From Actinomadura harenae (GTDB taxonomy: Bacteria; Actinomycetota; Actinomycetes; Streptosporangiales; Streptosporangiaceae), in assembly GCF_003696215.1 (NCBI RefSeq), contig NZ_RFFG01000009.1:1-64000 (forward strand): 64,000 bases of DNA, written 5' to 3'. Every line of letters begins with the position of its first letter. Position 1 is the first letter of the stretch. A program made the position numbers and the translations under genes. The notes under the pieces are model-generated. The model had not been told where the DNA came from. It did no database searches and saw nothing but the letters and a program-made list of their open reading frames with translations. Shown in pieces: positions 16,873 through 25,725 of this stretch.

Positions 16873-17478
16873 CTACAGCCAGCCGTTCTGGCGGGCGGCG
16901 CCGACGGCCTCGATGCGGTTGCGCGAGCCGGTCTTCCCGATCGCGGACGACAGGTAGTTGCGGACGGTGCTCTCCGACAGGTGCAGCCGGACGGCGATGT
17001 CGGCCACGGTCGCGCCGTCCGCGGCGGCGGCCAGGACGTCCCGTTCCCGTTCGGTCAGGGGGTTCGGGCCGACGGAGAGGGCGGCGGTGGCGAGCGCCGG
17101 GTCCACGACCTGCTCACCGGCGAGGACGCGGCGGATCGCGGAGACGAGGTCCTCGATCGGGCCGTCCTTGACGAGGAAGCCGCGCGCGCCCGCCTCCATG
17201 GCCCGGCGCAGGTAGCCGGGCCGGCCGAACGTGGTGACGATCAGGACGCGGCAGGACGGCAGGTCGCGGCGCAGGTCGGCGGCGACGTCGAGTCCGGTGC
17301 GGTTCGGCATCTCGATGTCCAGGACGGCGACGTCCGGCCTGGTCTCCAGGGCCGTGGGCAGCACCTCGGCGCCGTCCGCGACCTGCGCGACGACCTCGAG
17401 GTCGTCCTCGAGGTCGAGCAGCAGCGCGAGGGCGCCCCGCATCATGCCCTGGTCTTCGGCGAGCAGCACTCGGATCAC
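16873..17478 (-). CDS. LuxR/NarL-family response regulator
   Basis: This 201-residue regulator has a receiver domain (residues 1-118) with phospho-acceptor Asp54 in VAVLDIEMP, the acidic LLAEDQ pair and Lys in GFLVKDG. A C-terminal LuxR HTH follows ([44 protein letters not shown]). The GTG at 17478 starts four bases after the kinase stop, so the two are co-translated. Its probable targets are the adjacent ABC exporter genes, as in DesKR/LiaRS-like systems, an inference from context. Confidence 0.93.
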   Translation of the reverse strand: MIRVLLAEDQGMMRGALALLLDLEDDLEVVAQVADGAEVLPTALETRPDVAVLDIEMPNRTGLDVAADLRRDLPSCRVLIVTTFGRPGYLRRAMEAGARGFLVKDGPIEDLVSAIRRVLAGEQVVDPALATAALSVGPNPLTERERDVLAAAADGATVADIAVRLHLSESTVRNYLSSAIGKTGSRNRIEAVGAARQNGWL

Positions 17479-17482
17479 CGGG

Positions 17483-18730
17483 TCATTCTCCACCCTTGGC
17501 GACCGGAACCGTCGCGGCCAGGACGAACCCGGACGAGGACGGCGCGGCCCGGAGGGTCCCGCCGATCGACCCGACACGTTCGCCGAGGCCGGACAGCCCG
17601 TTGCCGGGCGGCGGGGCGTCCCCGCCGGCGCGTCCGTCGTCGGAGATCTCCACGGACGCCTGGGCCCCGTCGTTCCGCACGGTGATCACGCACCGGGCGG
17701 CGCCGCTGTGCCGGATGACGTTGGTGACGCCCTCCCGGACGACCCAGCCGAGCAGCGCGTCCGGGTCGGGCGGGAGGGGCCCGCCGGAGCGCCGCAGGAC
17801 GATCCGGACGCCGGCGTCGGCGAGGGCGGTGCGGGCGTGGTCGAGTTCGGCGGCGAGGCCGCGCCCGCGGTATCCGCTGACGGCCTGGCGGACCTCGGTG
17901 AGCGCCTGGCGTCCGACCTGCTCGATGTCGGCGGCCTGCTCGGCGGCGCGCGCCGGGTCGATCTCGGCGAGCCGCCGGACGGCCTGCGCCTTCACGACCA
18001 TGAGCGACAGCGTGTGCCCGAGCAGGTCGTGCAGGTCGCGGGAGAACCGGAGCCGTTCCTCGGCGACGGCGGCGTGCGCGAGCTCCTCGCGCGCCTCGCG
18101 GAGCAGGGCGATGACGGAGAACAGGCGGATGACGATGGCGGTCACGGTGCCCGCCGAGACCGTCCCCCACCAGATGCTGCCGGAGCCGCCGCCCTTCAGG
18201 CCGCCGAGCCAGATGGTCAGTCCCGCGGTCGTGGAGACCCCGCCGACCAGCACCATCAGTCCCCATTCGGGACCAGGCGTCCGGTTCGGGAGGTGTCCCG
18301 CGACGGTTCCGGCGGCGAGTCCGGCGAGCGGGAAGCACACGTACCAGTTCGGGCCGAGCTCGGTCGACGCGAGGGCGGCGCCGCCGGTGAGCGCGACGAC
18401 GCCCGCGATCGGCAGCCGCAGCGGGACGCGGGCGTCGAACGCCGACACGACCGTCCCGAGGTACACGGCGAGGAACGCCACCAGGAGGGGGACGGCGAGC
18501 CAGAAGGGACGCGCCGTGCCCCGTACGACGTCCTGGACGGGCCACCAGGCGATGACGGCCCAGAACGCGAACGCCCAGGGGGTCGGGCCCTTCGTGTCCA
18601 TCCGGTTCAGGTCCATGGCCGGACGCCGTGGAACATGCTCCTGAACGGCCCGGGGGACCCGTGCCCCGGCGACCCTGGGGACCCGCGCCCCGATGATCCG
18701 GGGGAGCCGCGTCCACAACAGGCGCCGCAT
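17483..18730 (-). CDS. Sensor histidine kinase (HisKA_3 / DesK type)
   Basis: This 415-residue membrane kinase has about six hydrophobic segments in its first 230 residues, then the dimerisation and phosphoacceptor helix LRFSRDLHDLLGHTLSLMVVKAQAVRRL and a HATPase_c domain with EGVTNVIRHSGAARC (N box) and GNGLSGLGERVGSIGG (G boxes). Its length and layout match NarL-type kinases paired with LuxR regulators. The start is uncertain: ATG 18730 is used, with alternatives at 18787 and 18616; ribosome sites are weak for all. It lies between the ABC permease upstream and its response regulator downstream, forming one operon of four genes. Confidence 0.9.
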   Translation of the reverse strand: MRRLLWTRLPRIIGARVPRVAGARVPRAVQEHVPRRPAMDLNRMDTKGPTPWAFAFWAVIAWWPVQDVVRGTARPFWLAVPLLVAFLAVYLGTVVSAFDARVPLRLPIAGVVALTGGAALASTELGPNWYVCFPLAGLAAGTVAGHLPNRTPGPEWGLMVLVGGVSTTAGLTIWLGGLKGGGSGSIWWGTVSAGTVTAIVIRLFSVIALLREAREELAHAAVAEERLRFSRDLHDLLGHTLSLMVVKAQAVRRLAEIDPARAAEQAADIEQVGRQALTEVRQAVSGYRGRGLAAELDHARTALADAGVRIVLRRSGGPLPPDPDALLGWVVREGVTNVIRHSGAARCVITVRNDGAQASVEISDDGRAGGDAPPPGNGLSGLGERVGSIGGTLRAAPSSSGFVLAATVPVAKGGE

Positions 18731-18794
18731 CAGCGGTTCACTTTTCGCACGTCGATACCGTACGGGCACCCGGCTACGCTCCTGCACGCGCGGG

Positions 18795-19526
18795 TCACAC
18801 CGTCTGCGCGGAGCGGCGGTAGCCGACCACGGCGAACACGGTGAAGGCGGCCGCCCAGGCGGCCAGGACGAGCGTGCCCACGAGCGTCGGCGCGTGGCCG
18901 CCCGCCACGCTCCAGGACAGTTCGCCGTACCGGTTGACCGGGGTGAGGCGCGAGACGGACGCCAGCCAGGACGGCATCTTGCCGATGGGGAACCACAGGC
19001 CGCCGAGCAGCGACAGGCCCATGTAGACCGCCAGTCCGGCCATCTGCGCCTTCTGCGCGGTCAGCAGGTACCCGAATCCGACGCCGAGGACGGCCAGCGG
19101 CGCGATCCCGAGCCAGAGCAGCGCGAACACGGCGAGCCAGCGTCCGGGGGACAGCGTCACGTCGTTCACCAGGCCGCCCGCGAGGCACACCGCGACGATC
19201 GGCGGGAGGGCGGCGGCCATCGCGCACAGGGCGCGTCCGACCACCACCTGGGACGGTGCGAGCGGCAGCAGCCGGAGCTGCCGGATCCAGCCGAGCGGTT
19301 TGTCCTCGGAGATCGAGACGCCGCTGGTCATGACGGCCCCGATCGCCCCGAAACCGGCCATTCCGACCATCGAGTACAGGGCGCCGTCGGCGCTCGCGCT
19401 GCCGCCGAGGTCGAGGTTGCTGAAGACCAGGTACATCGTCAGCGGCGACACCAGCGTCATGATCAGGTACCCGGGGTCGCGCAGCAGCCGCAGCAGTTCC
19501 AGGCGGACGTAGTGGACGAGCATCAT
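18795..19526 (-). CDS. ABC-2 type transporter permease
   Basis: This 243-residue protein has six hydrophobic segments and the ABC-2 permease pattern: YVRLELLRLLRDPGYLIMTLVSPLTMYLVFSNL at the start, and GLSLLGGLWFPIGKMPSWLASVSRLTPVNRYGELSWS, the usual periplasmic loop before the last helices. Its start ATGA overlaps the ATPase stop, so the two subunits are translated together. Substrate is unknown; exporters of this class next to DesKR-type systems often handle peptides, drugs or lipids. Confidence 0.92.
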   Translation of the reverse strand: MMLVHYVRLELLRLLRDPGYLIMTLVSPLTMYLVFSNLDLGGSASADGALYSMVGMAGFGAIGAVMTSGVSISEDKPLGWIRQLRLLPLAPSQVVVGRALCAMAAALPPIVAVCLAGGLVNDVTLSPGRWLAVFALLWLGIAPLAVLGVGFGYLLTAQKAQMAGLAVYMGLSLLGGLWFPIGKMPSWLASVSRLTPVNRYGELSWSVAGGHAPTLVGTLVLAAWAAAFTVFAVVGYRRSAQTV

Positions 19527-20458
19527 CGGACGGCCTCCGGCGTCTCGGTCCCCGCCGGGGCGGAGTGGGTCAGGGTCAGGAACGCCTGCTCGAGGCTCGC
19601 GCCGGTGACCTCCAGGTCCCGGACGGCCCCGGCGGCGGCGAGCGCGAGCACGGTCGCGTCCGCGTCGGTCGTGTGCAGCCGGACGCGCCGCCCGTCGACC
19701 TCGCTGCTCAACACCCCGGGCAGGCCCGAGGGGTCGGGCAGGACGGACGCGTCGACGCTCACGGTGCGGCCGGGGACGCGGCGCTTGATCTCGTCGCTGG
19801 TGCCGTCCGCGACGACGCGTCCGCGGTCGACGACCACGATCCGGTCGGCCTCGGCGTCCGCCTCCTCCAGGTAGTGCGTGGAGAACAGGACGGTCGCGCC
19901 GCGTTCCGCGCAGGCGCGGATCGCGACCCACAGTTCGTGCCGGGACTCGATGTCGAGCGCGGCGGTCGGCTCGTCCAGGACGATCAGGTCGGGCGCGCCC
20001 GCGACCGCCAGGGCGAACCGGACCCGCTGCGCCTGCCCGCCCGACAGGCCGTCGGCGCGGCGTCCGGCCAGGTCGGAGATGCGGGCGATGTCCATCAGCT
20101 CGGCCGTCGAGGGCATGGGGCCGCGCGCGACCGACGCGTGGGCCCGCTGGACGAACCCGACGAGCTCGCGCACCGTGACGCCGCCGATGAGCCGCCCGGT
20201 CTGGGGCATCGCGCCGACGCGTCCGGCGCGGACGGCGCGTTCCGGTGAGCCGCCGAGCACCCGTACCGTCCCGGTGTCGGGGGTCCGCAGGCCGAGGATC
20301 ATCGAGATCAGCGTCGACTTGCCCGCTCCGTTGGGGCCGAGCAGCGCGACCGTCCGTCCCCGGTCCAGCCGGAGGCCCAGTCCGTCGACGGCCCGGACGG
20401 CTCCGAAGCTCTTGGTCACTCCGTGTGCTTCCACCGCGTGTACTTCCACCGCTTCCAT
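19523..20458 (-). CDS. ABC transporter ATP-binding protein
   Basis: This 311-residue ATPase powers the exporter with the permease encoded next. It has Walker A LLGPNGAGKST, signature LSGGQAQRVRFALA, Walker B LIVLDEPTAALD, and the switch His in FSTHYLEEADAEADRI. A C-terminal extension of about 80 residues (VSVDASVLPDPSGLPGV...) is the DrrA/DUF4162-type tail. It is the first gene of the leftward operon ATPase - permease - kinase - regulator. The start could also be a few codons downstream. Confidence 0.94.
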   Translation of the reverse strand: MEAVEVHAVEAHGVTKSFGAVRAVDGLGLRLDRGRTVALLGPNGAGKSTLISMILGLRTPDTGTVRVLGGSPERAVRAGRVGAMPQTGRLIGGVTVRELVGFVQRAHASVARGPMPSTAELMDIARISDLAGRRADGLSGGQAQRVRFALAVAGAPDLIVLDEPTAALDIESRHELWVAIRACAERGATVLFSTHYLEEADAEADRIVVVDRGRVVADGTSDEIKRRVPGRTVSVDASVLPDPSGLPGVLSSEVDGRRVRLHTTDADATVLALAAAGAVRDLEVTGASLEQAFLTLTHSAPAGTETPEAVR

Positions 20459-20618
20459 GCCGATGACTCTAGAAATCGGCGGGTGTGTCGCAGCAGAGCC
20501 GGAGATCCGCGTTCACGCAGGACAAATGTCCCGGGTGACACAGAGCGATGTGGCCATACGGGCGAACCTCGGTGGGGAAGGGTGCCGTTGGGGTGGCTCC
20601 TACGCTTTACTCGGATTG
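20459..20618. promoter_or_regulatory. Divergent promoter region, exporter operon / AAA+ gene
   Basis: This 160-bp region separates the ABC ATPase (leftward) from the tandem AAA+ gene (rightward). The leftward promoter probably lies in GATGACTCTAGAAATCGG (20461-20478). On the right side, TACGCTTTACTCGGAT ends a few bases before the AAA+ start without a ribosome binding site, which suggests a leaderless or short-leader transcript. No clear operator was seen. Confidence 0.4.
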
Positions 20619-23204
20619 ATGACGTTGTTCGGTGGCTCCGGCTCCCGCCCGGCGGCAGGGGCCGCGGCGCGGGACCTCTTCGAGCGTCTGCGCGGCCGGT
20701 ACTTCCAGGTGCCGCCAGGGCTCCGGTTCCTGGGCGGCGTCGTCCTCCCGGCGGGTGCCGCCGCGGTCGCGGCCGTGCTGAACCTGCCGGTGCCGACGAC
20801 GGCGGTGTTCACGGTGATCCTGCTGGTGGTGGCGCATCTGACGCTGCGGTCCCCGGCGGGGATGGCGGTTGTCGCGGTGGTCGTCGTGTGGCTGGCGTCC
20901 TCGGCGGGGATCGGGCGGCTGTACCCGGGGCCTCCGCATCCGTACCTGAACGCGGGCGTGCTCCTGGCGCTGCTCGCGCTGCCGGTCGCGGTCGTGTCGC
21001 TGCGGCTGCGCGGGTACGCGCCGTGGCGGACGGCGACGGTGGCGCTCGTGCCCGCCGGTGTCGTCGCGGCCGCGTCGGCGCTCTCGGTTCCCGGGCTGTC
21101 CGCGGGTCCGGCGTGGGCGGCGGGGCTGGCCGTCCTCGGCTACCGGTGGGATCAGGCGCGGCGGACGTCGTCGGCGGAGGCGTACGAGACGGGCTGGGTG
21201 CAGGAGCAGTCCGGCGGGCGTCCGGACGGCCGGGGCGCGCGGGGGTCCGGGCCGTCCGATGGCAGGACCCCGACCGGTCCGGACGGCGCGACCCCGGACA
21301 AGGCGGACGGCACGTCGCCGGGGCATGACGGTGAGGCCGCGGGCTCCCCGGAGGCGACGCGGGTGGCCCACGACGAGCGGGCGGCGGCGGACGCGCGTCC
21401 GCCGGACGATCCGAGGGCCGCCCCCACGGGTGCCGCCCCCACGGGCGCCGTTCCTACGGGCGCCGCCCCCACGGTGGGCGAGGCCCTCGCGGAACTGGCC
21501 GGGATGACCGGCCTCGAACCGGTGAAACGGCAGGTCAGGTCGATCGCGGCGTCCATCGAGGCGGCGCACCTGCGGGCCGAGGCCGGGGTGCCGACCGAGA
21601 AGCCGCTGCGGCACCTGGTGTTCGTCGGGCCGTCCGGGACGGGCAAGACGACGGTCGCCCGCGTCCTCGCGCGGATCTTCCACGCGTTCGGGCTGCTGCC
21701 GTCCGCGACCGTGGTGGAGGCGACGCGCGCGGACCTGGTCGGCGAGTACCTGGGCGCGACGGCGCTGAAGACGAACGCGCTGGTCGACGCGGCGCTCGGC
21801 GGCGTGCTGTTCGTCGACGAGGCGTACTCGCTGGTCAACGCGTCCGAGGGGCAGCCGGACCGGTTCGGCGACGAGGCCGTCCAGGCGCTCCTCAAGCGGG
21901 CCGAGGACGACCGCGGGAACCTCGTCGTGATCCTCGCCGGGTACGAGGACCGCATGGACGCGTTCCTCGACTCCAACCCGGGCCTGGCCTCCCGCTTCGC
22001 CACGCGCGTCCACTTCCCGTCCTACGGCCCGGACGAGCTGCTGGAGATCGCCGAGCTTCACGCGGGCCGCCGCGACGACCGCTTCGACCAACCCGCGCGC
22101 GCACGACTGCGTGACAAGTTCGTCGACGTCCACAGGCGCGGCATCGTGGACGAGCTCGGCAACGGACGTTTCGTCCGGTCGCTGACCGAGGCCGCCGCGC
22201 GCGCACGAGACGTCCGGGTCGTCGCCGCCGACCGGGACCGCGACCGCGCGCCGACCGCCGAGGAACTCGTCACGCTCACCGCCCGCGACGTGGACGCCGC
22301 GTTCGGCGAGCTCACCGAGCGGTACCGCGGCTACGCCGAGGCCCCGACGCTGGAGGAGGCGCTCGGCGAACTGGACGCGATGATCGGCCTGGCCCCGGTG
22401 AAGCGGCAGGTCCACCAGGTCGCCGCGCAGTTGCAGGTGGCCCGGATGCGGCGCGAGCAGGGTCTGGTCACCCGGCCGCCGACCAGGCACTTCGTGTTCA
22501 CCGGTCCGCCCGGCACGGGCAAGACCACGGTGGCGCGCGTGCTCGGGCGGGTCTTCGCCGCGCTCGGCCTGCTCGCCCGCCCGGACGTCGTGGAGGTCCA
22601 GCGCGCGGACCTGGTCGGCGAGCACCTCGGCGCGACCGCGCTGCGGACCAACCGCGTCGTCGACTCGGCGCTCGGCGGCGTCCTGTTCGTGGACGAGGCG
22701 TACTCCCTGGTCAACTCGGGGTACTCGGGCGGCGACGCGTTCGGCGCCGAGGCCGTCCAGACACTCCTGAAGCGCGCCGAGGACGACCGTGACCGGCTGG
22801 TCATCGTCCTGGCCGGATACCCCGCCGACATGGACCGCCTCCTCGCGTCCAACCCGGGCCTGGCCTCCCGGTTCGACGAACGCGTCGACTTCCCCTCCTA
22901 CGGCCCGGACGAGCTGCTCCGGATCGCCCAGCTCATCGCCCGCCAGGGCGGCGACGTCTGGTCCGACACCGCCCTCGACGACCTCGCCCTGGTCTTCCAG
23001 CGCGCCGTCGGCCTCGGCCGCGTCGACGAACTCGGCAACGGGCGCTTCGCCCGCACCCTCTACGAGAAGGCGTCCGCCGTCCGCGCCCTGCGCGCCGCCG
23101 CTCTCGGCGACGCCGCCACCCCCGCCGACCTCACCACCCTCACCGCGGGCGACGTCCATGACGCGCTCTCCGAGCTCACCCACCGCCTATCCCGAATGTG
23201 GTGA
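20619..23204 (+). CDS. Membrane-anchored protein with tandem CbxX/CfqX-type AAA+ domains
   Basis: This 861-residue protein has about four hydrophobic segments in residues 30-175, a disordered Pro/Asp/Thr-rich linker (to about 285) with PTGAAPTGAVPTGAAPT repeats, then two AAA+ domains. Domain 1 has Walker A GPSGTGKTT (about 337) and Walker B GVLFVDEAYSLVN (about 396); domain 2 has GPPGTGKTT (about 629) and GVLFVDEAYSLVN (about 687). Both have sensor and arginine motifs of the CbxX/EccA family. EccA-type ATPases serve type VII secretion and CbbX acts on Rubisco; neither partner is seen here. The start (ATG after TTG) lacks an SD. Confidence 0.85.
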   Translation: MTLFGGSGSRPAAGAAARDLFERLRGRYFQVPPGLRFLGGVVLPAGAAAVAAVLNLPVPTTAVFTVILLVVAHLTLRSPAGMAVVAVVVVWLASSAGIGRLYPGPPHPYLNAGVLLALLALPVAVVSLRLRGYAPWRTATVALVPAGVVAAASALSVPGLSAGPAWAAGLAVLGYRWDQARRTSSAEAYETGWVQEQSGGRPDGRGARGSGPSDGRTPTGPDGATPDKADGTSPGHDGEAAGSPEATRVAHDERAAADARPPDDPRAAPTGAAPTGAVPTGAAPTVGEALAELAGMTGLEPVKRQVRSIAASIEAAHLRAEAGVPTEKPLRHLVFVGPSGTGKTTVARVLARIFHAFGLLPSATVVEATRADLVGEYLGATALKTNALVDAALGGVLFVDEAYSLVNASEGQPDRFGDEAVQALLKRAEDDRGNLVVILAGYEDRMDAFLDSNPGLASRFATRVHFPSYGPDELLEIAELHAGRRDDRFDQPARARLRDKFVDVHRRGIVDELGNGRFVRSLTEAAARARDVRVVAADRDRDRAPTAEELVTLTARDVDAAFGELTERYRGYAEAPTLEEALGELDAMIGLAPVKRQVHQVAAQLQVARMRREQGLVTRPPTRHFVFTGPPGTGKTTVARVLGRVFAALGLLARPDVVEVQRADLVGEHLGATALRTNRVVDSALGGVLFVDEAYSLVNSGYSGGDAFGAEAVQTLLKRAEDDRDRLVIVLAGYPADMDRLLASNPGLASRFDERVDFPSYGPDELLRIAQLIARQGGDVWSDTALDDLALVFQRAVGLGRVDELGNGRFARTLYEKASAVRALRAAALGDAATPADLTTLTAGDVHDALSELTHRLSRMW

Positions 23205-23214
23205 GATCGTCCGC

Positions 23215-24270
23215 ATGGAGACGGTGACCTGGGCGCAGGCCCTCGCCTGGCGCATGCGACGCCAGCACATCGAGGCCGCGGCGGACGCCCCCGCCGTCGA
23301 GATCGCGCGGCGCCTGGCGGGCGTCCAGGCCCAGGTCATGTCGGCCGCCGACCTCGCCGTCCGGATCCGCCGGCGCGCCCCGGAGGGCGTCGCCCCGGCG
23401 ATCGCCGACGGATCCCTCGCCAAGACGTGGGCCATGCGCGGCACGCTGCACCTCCTGCCCGCCGACGACGCCCCCGCCTACCTCGCCCTCTGCGCGGCCG
23501 CCCGCACCTGGGAGAAGAAGAGCTGGCAGAAGAACTTCGGCGCCACCCCGGACGACGTCGACGCGCTCGCCGACGCGGCCCGGACCGCCCTCGCCGACGG
23601 CACGCCCCTCACCCGCGAGGAACTCACCGCCGCGATCGTCGCGGAGACCGGCTCGTCCCACCTCGCCGACGTCCTCGGCTCCGGCTGGGGAACGCTGCTC
23701 AAGCCCCTGGCCTGGAAGGGCGTCCTGTGCCACGGCCCGTCCCGGGGCACGCGCGTCACCTTCGTCCGCCCGCCCTGGACGTCCCTGCCGCCCGTCGAGG
23801 ACGCCGCCCGCACCGTCCTGCGCGCCTTCCTGTCCGCCCACGGCCCCGCGACCCCCGACACCTTCGACGCCTGGCTCCTCCGCAAGGCCAGCCGCAAGAA
23901 GGACGTCCGCGCCTGGTTCGAGGCCGCGGACCTCGCTCAGGTCGACGTCGAGGGCACCCCGATGTCCGTCCTCCCCGACCACCTCGACGAGCTGCTCGCG
24001 ACCCCGCCGTCCACGTCCGTCCGCCTGCTCGGGCCGTTCGACCAGTACGTCCTCGCCGGCGGCACCGGCTCACCGCACCTCGTCCCGCCCGCCCATCGCA
24101 CCGCCGTCAGCCGCCCCGCCGGCTGGATCTCCCCGGTCGTCCTCCACCAGGGCCACGTGGCCGGAACCTGGGACGCCACCACCCCCGAAGCCACCCCCAC
24201 CCTCTTCGAAGACGTCCCCTCCCAGGCCCTCACCCACGAACTAGAGCGCCTCCGCACCCTGCTCAGCTGA
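23215..24270 (+). CDS. Winged-helix DNA-binding protein, AlkZ/YcaQ-like (HTH_42)
   Basis: This 351-residue protein belongs to the HTH_42 superfamily that includes the DNA glycosylases AlkZ (azinomycin resistance) and E. coli YcaQ/AlkX. The QxQ catalytic signature appears as GVQAQV (Gln38, Gln40), with WAMRGTLHLLPADDAPAYL, and RLLGPFDQYVLAG near the C-terminus. These enzymes unhook DNA cross-links or bulky alkyl adducts, but many members are uncharacterised. It starts 10 bp after the AAA+ gene, so the two are probably one operon. Its 3' end overlaps the pxpC stop by 8 bp on the other strand. Confidence 0.85.
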   Translation: METVTWAQALAWRMRRQHIEAAADAPAVEIARRLAGVQAQVMSAADLAVRIRRRAPEGVAPAIADGSLAKTWAMRGTLHLLPADDAPAYLALCAAARTWEKKSWQKNFGATPDDVDALADAARTALADGTPLTREELTAAIVAETGSSHLADVLGSGWGTLLKPLAWKGVLCHGPSRGTRVTFVRPPWTSLPPVEDAARTVLRAFLSAHGPATPDTFDAWLLRKASRKKDVRAWFEAADLAQVDVEGTPMSVLPDHLDELLATPPSTSVRLLGPFDQYVLAGGTGSPHLVPPAHRTAVSRPAGWISPVVLHQGHVAGTWDATTPEATPTLFEDVPSQALTHELERLRTLLS

Positions 24271-25108
24271 GGCGGAAGCGGACCGTGACGCCTGGGCGGA
24301 GTTGGGCGGCCAGGGGGAGGTCGTGGGTGCGGACGACGGCCAAGACGGGGTAGCCGCCTGTCGTCGGGTGGTCGGTGAGGAAGAGGATCGGGTTGCCGTT
24401 CGGGGGAACCTGGAGGGCGCCGGTGACCATGCCCTCGCTCGCCAGTTCGCCCTCACGCGCGCGTACGAGGGCGGGGCCTTCCAGGCGGACGCCCACACGG
24501 TTCCCGGTCGGTGTGACGGTGTACGGAGCCGACGTGAGGACGCTCAGGGCGTCCGGGGCGAACCAGTCGTCGCGGGGACCCGGGACGACGCGGAGGACCG
24601 GGGCGTCCGGAAGGACCGGGACGGGCGCGTGGTCGACGGCCATGGGGGCGTCGGTGCCGCCGAACGTGAGGCGCGTGCCGGGGGCGAGCGGCGGCGGGCC
24701 CAAGCGGGAGAGCAGGTCGGTGGACCGGCTGCCGAGGGTCTTCTCGCAGGTCAGGCCACCTCGGACGGCCAGGTAACTGCGCAGCCCGCGCGTCGGCGCA
24801 CCCAGGTGGAGGACGCCGCCCTCCGGCACGTGGACGGGGGCGTTCATACCGTGGGGACGGCCGTCCAGACGCACGTCCAGCGGGGCGCCCGTGACCGAGA
24901 TCCAGGCGGGGGAGCGGAAGCGCAGGACGGCGCCGCCCAGCGTGAACTCGATGCCCGCGGCACCCTCGGGGTTGCCGACCAGGCGGTTCGCCAGGCGCAG
25001 GGACGGCGCGTCGGCGGCCCCCGACCGCGGGACGCCGAGGTGCGCGTATCCGGGACGACCGAGGTCCTGGACGGTCGCCAGCGGCCCTGGGCGGACGACC
25101 TCGATCAC
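24263..25108 (-). CDS. pxpC: 5-oxoprolinase subunit C (biotin-dependent carboxyltransferase-like)
   Basis: This 281-residue protein is the KipA/AHS2 domain: MIEVVRPGPLATVQDLGRPGYAHLGVPRSGAADAPSLRLANRLVGN, then the conserved RSYLAVRGGL and FLTDHPTTGGYPVLAVV. With PxpA and PxpB it opens 5-oxo-L-proline to glutamate using ATP. The start ATGA overlaps the pxpB stop. It is the last gene of a compact pxpABC operon and converges, with an 8-bp overlap of coding ends, on the winged-helix gene. Confidence 0.93.
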   Translation of the reverse strand: MIEVVRPGPLATVQDLGRPGYAHLGVPRSGAADAPSLRLANRLVGNPEGAAGIEFTLGGAVLRFRSPAWISVTGAPLDVRLDGRPHGMNAPVHVPEGGVLHLGAPTRGLRSYLAVRGGLTCEKTLGSRSTDLLSRLGPPPLAPGTRLTFGGTDAPMAVDHAPVPVLPDAPVLRVVPGPRDDWFAPDALSVLTSAPYTVTPTGNRVGVRLEGPALVRAREGELASEGMVTGALQVPPNGNPILFLTDHPTTGGYPVLAVVRTHDLPLAAQLRPGVTVRFRLS

Positions 25109-25725
25109 CGCGACCGCTCCGGGACGAACCGGACCCGCAGCCCCGGACGCAGCAACGACGGCGGATCACGCCGGACGTCCCACATCGTGAGATCCGTGCG
25201 CCCCAGCAACCGCCACCCACCCGGCGACGGCGACGGATACACCGCCGTGTACGAACCGGCGATCGCCACCGAACCCGTAGGCACCGACGTCCGCGGAGAC
25301 GCCCGCCGCGGAACACGCAGGGCCGCGTCAAGACCGGTCAGATAGCCGAAACCGGGGGAGAAGCCCAGGTAGGCCACCGAGTACTCGGCGGCCGCATGCC
25401 GCTCCACGACCTCCCGCACCGACAACCCGGCCAGCTCCGCGACCTCGCCCAGATCCTCGCCGTCGTACCGCACCGGGATCTCGACCGGCGGCGCGTCCTC
25501 GGCCTCGGCCGCGCCCGCCTCCAGCGCCGCGACCCGGGACGCGAGCCGGTCGAGGTCGCAGACGTCCGGCTCGGCGACCAGCAGAACCGTCCGCTCACCA
25601 GGGACGATGTCGGTGACACCGGGAAACGCCGCGGCCCGCAGCGCCCGGTGCAGGCGGTGCGCGTCGTCCAGGCCGGCCGTCTCGACGAGCAGCCCGCCGT
25701 CCCCGGCCCGCCGGACCGTCCTCAC
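25105..25725 (-). CDS. pxpB: 5-oxoprolinase subunit B (KipI/AHS1)
   Basis: This 206-residue AHS1-domain protein contains YSVAYLGFSPGFGYLTGLDAALRVPRRASPRTSVPTGSVAIAGSYTAVYPSPSPGGWRLLGRT, the family signature around the active region. It forms the ATP-dependent 5-oxoprolinase with PxpA and PxpC. Its GTG/ATG overlaps with both neighbours (4 bp each) show tight translational coupling. KipI homologues also inhibit a sporulation kinase in Bacillus, but the pxpABC context points to 5-oxoproline clearance. Confidence 0.93.
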   Translation of the reverse strand: MRTVRRAGDGGLLVETAGLDDAHRLHRALRAAAFPGVTDIVPGERTVLLVAEPDVCDLDRLASRVAALEAGAAEAEDAPPVEIPVRYDGEDLGEVAELAGLSVREVVERHAAAEYSVAYLGFSPGFGYLTGLDAALRVPRRASPRTSVPTGSVAIAGSYTAVYPSPSPGGWRLLGRTDLTMWDVRRDPPSLLRPGLRVRFVPERSR

